A stretch of 50,217 bases of DNA from Roseburia sp. (GTDB lineage: Bacteria; Bacillota_A; Clostridia; Lachnospirales; Lachnospiraceae), in NCBI GenBank assembly GCA_019411365.1, contig DXQT01000019.1, forward strand, positions 1 through 50,217, read 5' to 3'. Both the position numbers and the translations under genes were made by a program. The notes beneath the pieces are model-generated. The model was not told the origin of the DNA and made no database searches. It was given only the letters and a program-made list of their open reading frames with translations. Positions 26,454 to 35,700 of the stretch are shown in pieces (positions within the stretch are counted from its first letter, which is position 1; every line of letters begins with the position of its first letter).

Positions 26454-26526
26454 AAAATGGTAGACATAAATTAAAAAAATATGGTACTTTGGCTATGAAA
26501 TTGTGGGTAATCACGAAAAAGTGTGA

Positions 26527-26574
26527 AAAGAAAAAAGGAAACACAAATATAAAGCAAATTGTGTTTCCTTTTGG
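26527..26574 (-). terminator. Terminator of tRNA-Ser
   Basis: On the minus strand AAAAGGAAACACAA pairs with TTGTGTTTCCTTTT across a short loop and is followed by TTTTTTCTTTT, directly after the tRNA. Confidence 0.85.
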
Positions 26575-26579
26575 AAGAG

Positions 26580-26665
26580 CGGAGACGGAGGGATTCGAAC
26601 CCTCGTGCCCCGGAGGGCTAACGCATTTCGAGTGCGCCCCGTTATGACCACTTCGATACGTCTCC
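26580..26665 (-). tRNA. tRNA-Ser(CGA)
   Basis: On the minus strand the acceptor stem GGAGACG (from 26665) pairs with CGTCTCC (26587-26581). The anticodon loop is CTCGAAA between CGCA and TGCG, giving anticodon CGA, which reads UCG. The long variable arm with CCCTCCGGGGC marks a class II tRNA, and the T-arm reads GAGGGTTCGAATCCCTC. G at 26580 is the discriminator base; CCA is not encoded and must be added. Confidence 0.95.
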
Positions 26666-26784
26666 AGATATGTTTTTGCAAATACTTGATTAGTATACCA
26701 TATTTTGAATGATTTGCAAGAGAAAAGTGGTTGTTGTAAATAGGGAGTGGATATGCTAGTATATTAAAAGTTTCATAGAGAAGA

Positions 26785-27042
26785 TAATTGGTGCCGGCTG
26801 TTTTTATCCGGGAAATGGAGCAGTACATAAAGTACAGTATATTTTTCATATTAAAAATAGGTTGGTTAAAAGGGAAACAGGTGCGATTCCTGTACGATCT
26901 CGTCACTGTGATTAGGGAGTGCAGATTCCAAAGATAAGTCACTGATGTACTTTGCAGTATGTTGGGAAGGCGGAATCTGTGTGATGATCTTTCAGCCAGG
27001 AAACCTGCCAGTTGTCTGGTACAGGGAAATATTTCCCGGATC
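26785..27042 (+). ncRNA. Cobalamin riboswitch
   Basis: Conserved pieces occur in the right order: GGTGCCGG near 26790, GGTTAAAAGGGAA (26863 on), GTGCGATTCC, CACTGT, an AAGTCACTG segment and the B12 box AGCCAGGAAACCTGCC (26995-27010). ATCCGGGAAAT (26806-26816) and ATTTCCCGGAT (27031-27041) are perfectly complementary over 11 bp and could close or reshape the aptamer. Bound adenosyl- or related cobalamin should stop expression of the downstream uptake genes, through the terminator at 27108. The core is certain; the exact ends are approximate. Confidence 0.93.
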
Positions 27043-27107
27043 ACGAGTAATTGGTCGTACCGTAAATGTAGGCTGTCAGATTGTCAGCTTATTTATGCAG
27101 ACTTATT

Positions 27108-27140
27108 ACTCCGCCCTCAAATAAGGCGGAGTGTTTCTTT
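27108..27140 (+). terminator. Riboswitch-controlled terminator
   Basis: ACTCCGCC (27108-27115) pairs with GGCGGAGT (27125-27132), followed by GTTTCTTTG. The left arm TCCGCC can also pair with GGCGGA near 26971-26976 inside the aptamer, a possible antiterminator. Confidence 0.75.
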
Positions 27141-27201
27141 GTGTGGAAAAATTCCACTGTGTACTATGAACGATACATTATATTATAATAAGGAGAGCAT
27201 T

Positions 27202-28854
27202 ATGAAGAAAAGAACCATTGCGTTACTTACCACATTAGCGCTTGCAACAGGTATGGTCGCCGGATGCGGAAGCAACACAGCAGCAACAGACACAGCAAAA
27301 ACCTCTGAGACAGTATCTTCAGAGAAAACAGAGGCAACAGAAACCGTAGAGAGCACGGAAGTTGACGATCAGGCGGCAGCCGATCACGTCGCAGAACTGA
27401 TCGATGCGATCTATGTTCAGACAAGAAATGATGATACGGACTCACAGTGTGCAGAGGCAAAAGAGGCATGGGATGCATTGACAGATGCACAGAAGGAATT
27501 AGTTTCCGGCGAGAACGCAGATCCGGATTATTTCGGAAGAGATACAGGAGATGCCTCAAAGGATGATCCGTTAAATGAAGATAATATCGGGGAAAATGAA
27601 CTTCTTGTAGTAAGTTTTGGTACCTCATTTAACGACAGTCGTGCCGAGGATATCAGTGGAATCGAAAAAGCACTGGAAGCAGCATATCCGGACTGGTCTG
27701 TAAGAAGAGCATTTACCGCACAGATCATCATCAACCATGTACAGGCAAGAGATGACGAAAAGATTGATAATGTGGATCAGGCATTAGAGAGAGCTGTTGA
27801 CAACGGAGTAAAAAATCTTGTTGTTCAGCCGACACACTTAATGCATGGTGCAGAGTATGACGAGCTGGTAGAGACACTTGACAATTATAAAGACAAATTT
27901 GAGACAGTTACCGTTGCAGAGCCAATGCTTGGTGAAGTAGGATCTGACGCAACTGTGATCAATGAGGATAAGGCAAAAGTTGCAGAAGCAATTACAGCAG
28001 AGGCAGTAAAGACAGCAGGATATGATTCTTTAGATGCAGCAAAAGAAGATGGAACTGCATTCGTATTTATGGGACATGGAACTTCTCATTCTGCAAAAGT
28101 AAGCTACAGCCAGATGGCAGCACAGATGAAAGATCTTTCCTATGATAATGTGTTTATCGGAACTGTTGAGGGTGAGCCGGAAGAGACAGCATGCGAAAAT
28201 GTGATTGAGGCAGTAAAAGAAGCCGGTTATACAAAAGTTGTTTTAAGACCTCTTATGGTTGTTGCAGGAGATCATGCAAACAACGATATGGCAGGTGACG
28301 ACGAAGATTCCTGGAAGAGCCAGTTCACAGCAAGTGGATATTTTGACAGCGTTGATACACAGATTTCAGGACTTGGAAGAATCGAAGCAATCCAGCAGAT
28401 CTATATTGATCATACAAAAGATGCAATTGATTCCCTTGGAAACCTTGAGTCAACATCCACCACAGAGAGTACCGTTGGTACTCTCGAGGATGGTGTTTAC
28501 ACCGCAAAGTTTGATACAGACAGCAGCATGTTTCATGTAAATGAGGCAGATGAGGGACGTGGTATCCTTACCGTAGAAAACGGAAAAATGACGATCCATA
28601 TCAGCCTTGTTTCAAAAAAAATTGTAAATCTGTTTGTCGGAACGGCAGATGATGCGAAAAAAGACGGTGCTGATATTTTAGAGCCGACAACGGATACTGT
28701 AAAATACAGTGATGGAACCACCGACGAGGTATATGGTTTTGATGTGCCGGTAGAAGCATTAGATGAAGAATTTGATCTTGCAATCCTCGGCACAAAAGGC
28801 GAGTGGTACGATCACAAAGTAAGCGTTTCTGATCCGCAGGAGACAGATAACTAA
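27202..28854 (+). CDS. Surface lipoprotein with CbiK-type cobaltochelatase domain and C-terminal beta domain
   Basis: A 550-residue exported lipoprotein: signal with lipobox VAGC (Cys22), acidic linker, a short helical segment, then a CbiK sirohydrochlorin cobaltochelatase domain (about 125-415). The family's metal-binding histidines are in VVQPTHLMHGAEYD and FVFMGHGTSHSAK. CbiK is normally cytoplasmic and inserts cobalt during B12 synthesis; secreted forms are known in Desulfovibrio. The C-terminal about 120 residues (from LEDGVYTAKF) resemble a NEAT-like beta sandwich, and a similar region occurs in the next protein. ATG 27202 has AAGGAGAG. Under the B12 riboswitch and ahead of an uptake system, it more likely binds or remodels corrinoids or haem than makes sirohydrochlorin. 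Confidence 0.85.
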   Translation: MKKRTIALLTTLALATGMVAGCGSNTAATDTAKTSETVSSEKTEATETVESTEVDDQAAADHVAELIDAIYVQTRNDDTDSQCAEAKEAWDALTDAQKELVSGENADPDYFGRDTGDASKDDPLNEDNIGENELLVVSFGTSFNDSRAEDISGIEKALEAAYPDWSVRRAFTAQIIINHVQARDDEKIDNVDQALERAVDNGVKNLVVQPTHLMHGAEYDELVETLDNYKDKFETVTVAEPMLGEVGSDATVINEDKAKVAEAITAEAVKTAGYDSLDAAKEDGTAFVFMGHGTSHSAKVSYSQMAAQMKDLSYDNVFIGTVEGEPEETACENVIEAVKEAGYTKVVLRPLMVVAGDHANNDMAGDDEDSWKSQFTASGYFDSVDTQISGLGRIEAIQQIYIDHTKDAIDSLGNLESTSTTESTVGTLEDGVYTAKFDTDSSMFHVNEADEGRGILTVENGKMTIHISLVSKKIVNLFVGTADDAKKDGADILEPTTDTVKYSDGTTDEVYGFDVPVEALDEEFDLAILGTKGEWYDHKVSVSDPQETDN

Positions 28855-28869
28855 TAAATGGAGATTTGT

Positions 28870-30501
28870 ATGAATAAAAAGAGAGTGACCGCAGTAATCT
28901 TATCCGCAATGATGTGCATGCAGATATTCACGGGATGCGGTGCAAAAAATAATGCCGCTGCAGTAGAAGGCGGGGCTGGTCAGACAGCCACGGAAAGTGC
29001 ACAGGGAGCGGCAGGTACAGTCACAGAGGAAAATGCACAGACAGCAGAGGAAAATGTGCAGGGAACGGCAGATCAGGATGGAACAGAAGAAAGCATGACT
29101 GGAAATGATGCCGCAGAACGGGCAGACAGCACAGAAGTTTCAGTTCCTGAGGATGGCGAATATACGGTGGAAGTCACATTAGAAGGCGGCAGCGGAAAAG
29201 CAACTGTGGATTCACAGGCGAAAGTTACTGTGAAGGATGGAGTGGCATATGCGACGATCACATGGAGCAGTACGCATTACGATTACATGATCGTGAACGG
29301 GGAGAAATATCTCAATGAAAATGAAGGTGGAAACTCTACATTCACATTTCCAATTGATGGAATCCCATGTGAGATGGATGTGATCGGTGATACGACGGCA
29401 ATGAGTACGCCGCATGAGATTGATTACACCCTGACTTTTCAATTTCCGGAAACGGCAGGTTTTAAAGACTTAGACTGCAATGGGCGTATGGAGTTATCCT
29501 ACGCCGACCAGTTTGAAGTAGAACAATATGGTGCTTATAAGCTGATTACGATCGTGGATAACGGTCGTTTTTTGCTTGTGCCAAAAGGTGTCAAAGTGCC
29601 GGCGGATGTTCCGGCAGATGTGACAGTTTTACAACAGCCGCTTGAAAATGTATATCTGGTGTCGAGTGCGGTGATGGATTTAGTCTGCCAGATCGGTGCT
29701 GTCTCCGATCTGAAATATACAGGAGTAAAAGAAAAAGACTGGTATGTAAAAGAGGCGGCAGATGCGATGGCAGCGGGAAATCTGATCTATGCCGGGAAAT
29801 ACAGTGCGCCTGACTATGAACTTTTACTTTCCGGTGGATGCACGTTTGCGATTGAAAATACGATGATTACGCACAACCCGGAAGTGAAAGAAAAATTAGA
29901 AGAACTTGGGATCAAGGTCATGATCGAGCGCTCCAGCTATGAAAAGCACCCGCTTGGAAGACTCGAATGGATAAAGCTTTTTGGCGTTTTGTTCGGGAGA
30001 GAACAGCAGGCCAAAGCGTTTTTTGATGCGCAGGCAGCACATATTGAGCCGATTTTGGAAAAAGAAAAAACGGGGCTGTCGGTAGCATTTTTTGCAGTTG
30101 CATCGGATGGAACGATTACGGTACGGAAACCAAATGATTATGTATCATCAATGATCGAACTTGCGGGGGGCACTTATTCCTTAAATGGTTATGTCCCGGA
30201 AGAGGAAAATGCACTCTCCACATTAAAAATGCAGATGGAAGATTTCTATGCGGCCGAAAAAGATGCTGACATTCTCATTTACAATGGTACAATAGAGGGA
30301 GAACTGACATCGATCGCTGAACTGGTACAGAAAAACAGTCTGTTTGCCGACTTTAAAGCAGTAAAATCAGGACAGGTCTACACAACCGGAAACAATTTTT
30401 ACCAGCAGACCAGTGGAACCTGTGATTTCATTGAGGATCTCAATAAGGTACTGAATGGGGAAACGGATGCAGAGTACCGGTTTTTGAAGAAAATCAACTG
30501 A
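28870..30501 (+). CDS. Corrinoid/iron-complex-type ABC transporter substrate-binding lipoprotein with N-terminal beta domain
   Basis: A 543-residue lipoprotein with lipobox FTGC (Cys23), a Gln/Glu/Ala-rich linker, a beta domain (about 95-200, from EDGEYTVEV, containing TWSSTHYDYMIVNGEKY) and a PeripBP_2 (BtuF/FepB) domain (about 225-535). Typical BtuF features are a long central helix connecting two lobes, a Glu-rich first lobe, and the segment ENALSTLKMQMEDFYAAEKD before the last strand. It should deliver a cobalamin-like or tetrapyrrole ligand to the permease. I use ATG 28870 because GGAG is six bases upstream; ATG 28858 would put that GGAG inside the gene. Confidence 0.85.
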   Translation: MNKKRVTAVILSAMMCMQIFTGCGAKNNAAAVEGGAGQTATESAQGAAGTVTEENAQTAEENVQGTADQDGTEESMTGNDAAERADSTEVSVPEDGEYTVEVTLEGGSGKATVDSQAKVTVKDGVAYATITWSSTHYDYMIVNGEKYLNENEGGNSTFTFPIDGIPCEMDVIGDTTAMSTPHEIDYTLTFQFPETAGFKDLDCNGRMELSYADQFEVEQYGAYKLITIVDNGRFLLVPKGVKVPADVPADVTVLQQPLENVYLVSSAVMDLVCQIGAVSDLKYTGVKEKDWYVKEAADAMAAGNLIYAGKYSAPDYELLLSGGCTFAIENTMITHNPEVKEKLEELGIKVMIERSSYEKHPLGRLEWIKLFGVLFGREQQAKAFFDAQAAHIEPILEKEKTGLSVAFFAVASDGTITVRKPNDYVSSMIELAGGTYSLNGYVPEEENALSTLKMQMEDFYAAEKDADILIYNGTIEGELTSIAELVQKNSLFADFKAVKSGQVYTTGNNFYQQTSGTCDFIEDLNKVLNGETDAEYRFLKKIN

Positions 30502-30529
30502 CAGGAATTCATATAAACCAGAGGAAATC

Positions 30530-31534
30530 ATGAAAAAACGTTATATCATCTCTTTTGTTGTTGCAATTATCATATTATCGGTATTGTTTTTATGGAATGT
30601 CGGGGCGGGAAGTGTGGACATATCCACATCGGATCTGTTTGCAATCCTTGCGGGAAGTGGAAAAGATGAGACATTTTCGCAGATCGTGTGGAAAATCAGA
30701 CTGCCGCGCATCCTTGCTGCGATCTTGTTAGGAGGAGCACTGTCAGTGTCGGGATTTTTACTTCAGAGCTTTTTCCAGAATCCGATTGCAGGACCGTATG
30801 TGCTTGGAATTTCATCCGGCGCAAAACTGGTGGTGGCGCTTACCATGATTTTCCTGCTGGAAAAAGGCATTATGATCAGTTCCTTTGGCATGGTTATGGC
30901 TGCGTTTGTGGGTTCCATGCTTGCCATGGGATTCGTGCTTTTAATTTCATTTCGCGTGTCAAAAATGTCGCTGCTGGTGGTCTGTGGGATCATGATCGGT
31001 TATATCTGTTCCGCCATCACGGACTTTGGCGTCACATTTGCCAGCGATTCGAATATCGTCAATCTTCACAACTGGTCGATGGGAAGTTTTTCCGGCATGA
31101 CATGGGAAAATATAAAAATGATCGTCGTGATCGTCGGCGCAGCAGTGCTTGTGACTTTTTGTCTGGCAAAACCGATCGGGGCATATCAGATGGGGGAGGC
31201 ATATGCCAGAAATATTGGTGTCAATGTAAAAGTATTGAGGGTCACGATGATCCTTTTATCAAGCCTTCTGTCTGCCTGCGTGACTGCATTTGCGGGACCG
31301 ATCTCCTTTGTCGGAATTGCAGTGCCGCATCTGGTGAGGATGGCGACAAAAACAGCGCGCCCGATTATCCTGATTCCGGGGTGTTTTTTGTGTGGTGCAG
31401 TTGTGACACTTTTTTGTGACGGAATTGCAAGAACCGTGTTTGCGCCGACGGAAATCAGTATCAGCTCGGTTACGGCACTGTTTCTGGTGCCGGTCGTGAT
31501 CGCAGCAATGTTGAGAAAACAGGAGGGGAGGTAG
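30530..31534 (+). CDS. BtuC/FecCD-type ABC transporter permease
   Basis: A 334-residue membrane protein of the FecCD/BtuC family with about ten helices. The motifs RLPRILAAILLGGALSVSG, FQNPIAGPYVLGISSGAKL and FVGIAVPHLVRM are characteristic, the last being the segment that contacts the ATPase. The permease acts as a homodimer importing cobalamin, haem or siderophores. The riboswitch upstream argues for a corrinoid. AGAGGA precedes ATG 30530. The ATPase gene follows after 6 bases. Confidence 0.92.
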   Translation: MKKRYIISFVVAIIILSVLFLWNVGAGSVDISTSDLFAILAGSGKDETFSQIVWKIRLPRILAAILLGGALSVSGFLLQSFFQNPIAGPYVLGISSGAKLVVALTMIFLLEKGIMISSFGMVMAAFVGSMLAMGFVLLISFRVSKMSLLVVCGIMIGYICSAITDFGVTFASDSNIVNLHNWSMGSFSGMTWENIKMIVVIVGAAVLVTFCLAKPIGAYQMGEAYARNIGVNVKVLRVTMILLSSLLSACVTAFAGPISFVGIAVPHLVRMATKTARPIILIPGCFLCGAVVTLFCDGIARTVFAPTEISISSVTALFLVPVVIAAMLRKQEGR

Positions 31535-31540
31535 TCATAT

Positions 31541-32722
31541 ATGCAGGAGATCCGCACAGAGCATCTGACTGTCGGCTATGATAAAACACCTTTGATCGGG
31601 GATGTGAATCTTTCTGTCCGGCCGGGGGAGATACTGACACTGATCGGGCCGAATGGTTCCGGAAAATCCACGATCTTAAAGACGATTACAAAGCAGTTAA
31701 AGAAACTGGATGGAACCGTATTTTTGGGCGAAGCATCCATGGATGAATTAAAAGACAGCCAGATTTCCAGACGATTGTCCATGGTCATGACAGAACGCCT
31801 CCGCACGGAGCTGATGAGCGGCAGGGAAGTGGTTGCCTCCGGGCGTTATCCTTATACGGGAAGATTTGGCATCCTGTCAAAAGAGGACTGGGCAAAAGTG
31901 GATGAGGCGATCGCGCTTGTCCATGCAGGTGAAGTACAGGATCAGGATTTCATGAAAATCAGCGACGGACAGCGCCAGCGTCTGATGCTTGCGCGGGCAA
32001 TCTGTCAGGATACAAAAATCTTGATCTTAGACGAGCCAACCTCCTATCTGGATATGGGCTTTAAGATGGATATACTTACAAATATCCGCATGCTTGCAAG
32101 AGATAAAAAGATGGCGGTCATTATGTCACTGCATGAGCTTGACCTTGCGCAGAAAGTTTCCGATACGATCGCCTGTGTCAGAGGCGACCGCATCGACCGC
32201 ATCGGCACACCGGAGAAGATTTTTGCCGGAAATTATGTGCAGGAATTATACGGGGTGGCGGATCAGAGCTTTGATCCGGTGACAGGACAGATTTTTTTGT
32301 GCACGGGATATCAGAATACAAGAGATTTCAAAGATTCTGACATAGAGAATTGCAGCAGTAAAGATTTCTGCAGTGGCAGTCAAGTCCCAGATCCGGTCAG
32401 TTCACAGATTTTTGTGATCGGCGGTGCGGGCAGCGGCATCCCGGTATACAACAGGCTGTGGCGCGAAAACATTCCGTTTGCAGCGGGAATCCTGCAGGAA
32501 AATGATGTGGAGTACAAAGCGGCTGTGGCACTTGCTTCAGAAGTTGTGTCAGAAAAGGCATTTTACCCGGTTGGACAGGATAAGGTGCAGGCGGCAAAGC
32601 GGCTGATTGACAGCTGTAAAAAATGTATTTGTGCGGTAGAAGAGTTTGGACCGTTAAATGAAGCGAACCGGGAGCTGGCGGAGTATGCGAGGAGGATTGG
32701 GAAGACTGGCAAAAACATATGA
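31541..32722 (+). CDS. BtuD/FecE-type ABC ATPase with an additional C-terminal domain
   Basis: Residues 1-255 are an ABC ATPase: Walker A GPNGSGKSTI, signature ISDGQRQRL (Asp instead of the second Gly of LSGGQ), Walker B ILILDEPTSYLD and H-loop MSLHELD. Ordinary BtuD or FecE proteins end here. This one continues for about 130 residues: a linker with Cys-Ser repeats, then a Rossmann-like fold beginning IFVIGGAGSGIPVYN, with a second strand FAAGILQENDVEYKAA and ending in ICAVEEFGPLNEANRELAEY. Similar extensions occur on cobalamin ATPases of some archaea and clostridia and may sense a nucleotide or corrinoid. ATG 31541 follows GGAGGG. Its stop overlaps the next start. Confidence 0.88.
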   Translation: MQEIRTEHLTVGYDKTPLIGDVNLSVRPGEILTLIGPNGSGKSTILKTITKQLKKLDGTVFLGEASMDELKDSQISRRLSMVMTERLRTELMSGREVVASGRYPYTGRFGILSKEDWAKVDEAIALVHAGEVQDQDFMKISDGQRQRLMLARAICQDTKILILDEPTSYLDMGFKMDILTNIRMLARDKKMAVIMSLHELDLAQKVSDTIACVRGDRIDRIGTPEKIFAGNYVQELYGVADQSFDPVTGQIFLCTGYQNTRDFKDSDIENCSSKDFCSGSQVPDPVSSQIFVIGGAGSGIPVYNRLWRENIPFAAGILQENDVEYKAAVALASEVVSEKAFYPVGQDKVQAAKRLIDSCKKCICAVEEFGPLNEANRELAEYARRIGKTGKNI

Positions 32723-35700
32723 ACAGTATACACAGAGATATCTTCAAAGCTATCCACGAAGGAAAATGGCTGAAAATTGAATATCTGAACAAAGAGGGCA
32801 GGCACACGAACTACTGGATCGGAATCCGGGACTTAGACCCACGGAACAAGACTTTAAAAGTGGACGGACTTCATCTCAACCGGTGCTCGATTGAGGGATA
32901 CGATAAGATCTATATCGATTCCATCCTCTCGACCGAGATCGTGGAAGGCTCGTACTGCCCGGAGAATGAGCGGCTGATCGAAGATATCGCGCTGCACCCG
33001 GAACGCTACCAGAACCTTTTTGCAAACACGGCAAATTTAAAAATACTGAATTATCTGGAAATGTGCAGCAAACTGGATGCCACGCCGTATACGACCGATT
33101 ATGAACTGGTGCGCTATATCGACGGAGATCAGGTGCGTGACGGGGAGTATCAGTTGTCGGAGGAACAGTTTAAAGAGATCGTGACAAATTTTCAGCGGCG
33201 CATGAACCGGGGCACGCAACAGGGGAAAACGCTTCATATTCAAAAGCTGGCACTGAATATTTTAAGCATCCATACAAAAAATGGATTGTATGTGCTGGCA
33301 TACCGGAATCTGAATCTGGATGTAAAAAACAAGGCATTTAAACCGGATGAAGATATCACGATCTGCACGCAGTTTACCATAGGGGGAGAGCAGGAAAATA
33401 TCCGAAGGTATTTAGATGCGGATGAATATGAGCTGTTATCCGATTTTGAAAAAAATCTTGAAAAAATAAAAGATGCGATTACAGAAAAAAACGGTGCACG
33501 GGCGGTTGTGGATGACATGCCCTATGTCATCGGACTTGGCATGGACTGTGCATTAAATCTGCATGAAGAGTATAAGGCGATTCTTGACATGTACGAAAAA
33601 GAGCAGGTGACGTTTCCAATCCGGGCATTTTTCGGCGATCTTTTGGAACGTCCGCGAAGAACGAAGGCATATCCGATCGCACTGTTAAACCAGAACATCA
33701 ATCTCGACCAGCTTCTTGCAATTAACAATGCCATGAAATATCCGCTTGCCTATATTCAGGGACCACCGGGAACCGGCAAGACGAATACGATCTTAAACAC
33801 GATCGTGACGGCATTTTTTAACAATATGACGGTACTGTTTGCGTCTTACAACAATGTACCCATAAACAATGTATTTGAAAAATTAAGTTCCCTGACTTAT
33901 AAGGGAAAACGGGTCGCATTTCCGGTACTGCGCCTTGGAAATCAGGAAAAAGTAAAAGAATGTATCTGTTACATCAACCAGCTGCGGAGAGAGGTGCATG
34001 GCATTAAAGTATTTTCTTCCACGTTAGATCGTCGAAAAGGTGATAGAATTGACCGGGCGAAACAGCTTTCCGGCAGGTTAAAGGAATATGAGGAAGTCTT
34101 AGACCTGACGGAGCGCAAAGAAACGTTAACGCAGGTCATGGAGTATCAGGAACGGATGAAAAATGTGGCGACGCTCTTTCATTTCCATACGGATCTGCAG
34201 GGGCGTCAGCTGCGGAATCTGGATGAAAAAATCCAGAAGATCGGTGAGATATCTGAGCGGGATGCAATGGCTCTATTAGACCGCAATGAGGATGAATTTT
34301 ACAGTTATCTGTATTATACCTCCGCAAAATACATCAAGGAGCTGGAAAGTAACAGGTTTCAGGATTTACGGAAAATTTTAGATGATGATGAAGATGTGAA
34401 TGAGCAGGCAGCAGCATTTAACAAGTATCTGCAGAAATCGGAGAATGTAAAGAAGCTGCAGAAGGTATTTCCAATCATGATAACGACCTGCATTTCTTCC
34501 CATAAACTGGGTGAACCGGAACCGCTGTTTGATATGACAATCATGGATGAGGCGAGCCAGTGCAATGTTGCGGTCTCACTTGTGCCAATCATCCGGGGTG
34601 AAAAACTGATGCTGGTGGGAGATCCGCAGCAGTTAAAGCCGGTTATTTTATTGGACGAACTCACGAACCGGAAACTGCGCAGAAAATACCATGTTGCGGA
34701 TGAATATGATTACCGCGAAAATTCCATTTATAAGACATATCTTGCCTGTGATGCGGTCAGCGATGAGATACTTTTGCGAAATCATTACCGCTGTAATAAA
34801 AAAATCATAGACTTTAACAATAAAAAATATTATAACTCCAAACTTCAGGTGCAGTCTGACAGCAGGGAAAGACAGCCGCTTGTCTATGTCAATGTGGATG
34901 GCGGGCCAGGTGACATGAAGAATACCTCTCCGGCAGAGGTGGAGGAGATCATGCGCTATGCGGGGGAAAATCCTGATAAAAGTATTGCTGTCATCACACC
35001 GTTTGTGAATCAGCGGATACTGATCGAGCGAGGGATCAAAGAAAACGGATTTGAGCATGTCGTGTGCGGAACGGTACATGCATTTCAGGGAGACGAAAAG
35101 GATGTGGTGCTGTTTTCCACGGCGTTAAGCGACCGGACTGGAAAGGGAACTTATGACTGGCTCAAAAATAATAAGGAACTGATCAATGTTGCAACGTCGC
35201 GGGCGAAGGACAAGCTGATCCTTCTTGCGGACGGGAAAGAATTGGAGCGCCTTCATCAGGGAAATGAGGATGATGATCTGTACGAGCTGGTGCAGTATGT
35301 GAAAATGAACGGGGAATCCAAAATTACGGAAAAGCATATCAGTTCGAGAGCACTTGGAATCCAGCCGTTTTCCACGGAAACAGAAGCGGCATTTATGAAA
35401 AACCTGACACATGCGCTGGAAAATATCTGGCTCACCCGGAATAAATATACGATCCACAAAGAGGTTGCCATATCCCAGGTGTTCCGGGATAATGTCACTT
35501 ATGATAATCTGTTTTATATGGGAAGATTCGACTTTGTTGTCTATGAAAAGAGGGGAAAAAGCGAGCTGCCCGTTTTTGCGATCGAACTCGACGGCAAGGA
35601 GCATTTTGAGGATGAAGTGGTACGGGAGCGGGACAGACAGAAAAATGAGATCTGTAAGGCGCACCATATGCAGATCATCCGCGTGGAAAACTCTTATGCG

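Noticed and set aside
26511..27044. A 177-codon minus-strand frame
   Set aside because: It reads through tRNA-Ser and antisense to the cobalamin riboswitch; not a gene.
26959..27201. An upstream extension of the CbiK lipoprotein
   Set aside because: The 81 added codons translate riboswitch and terminator; the signal peptide at 27202 with AAGGAG sets the start.
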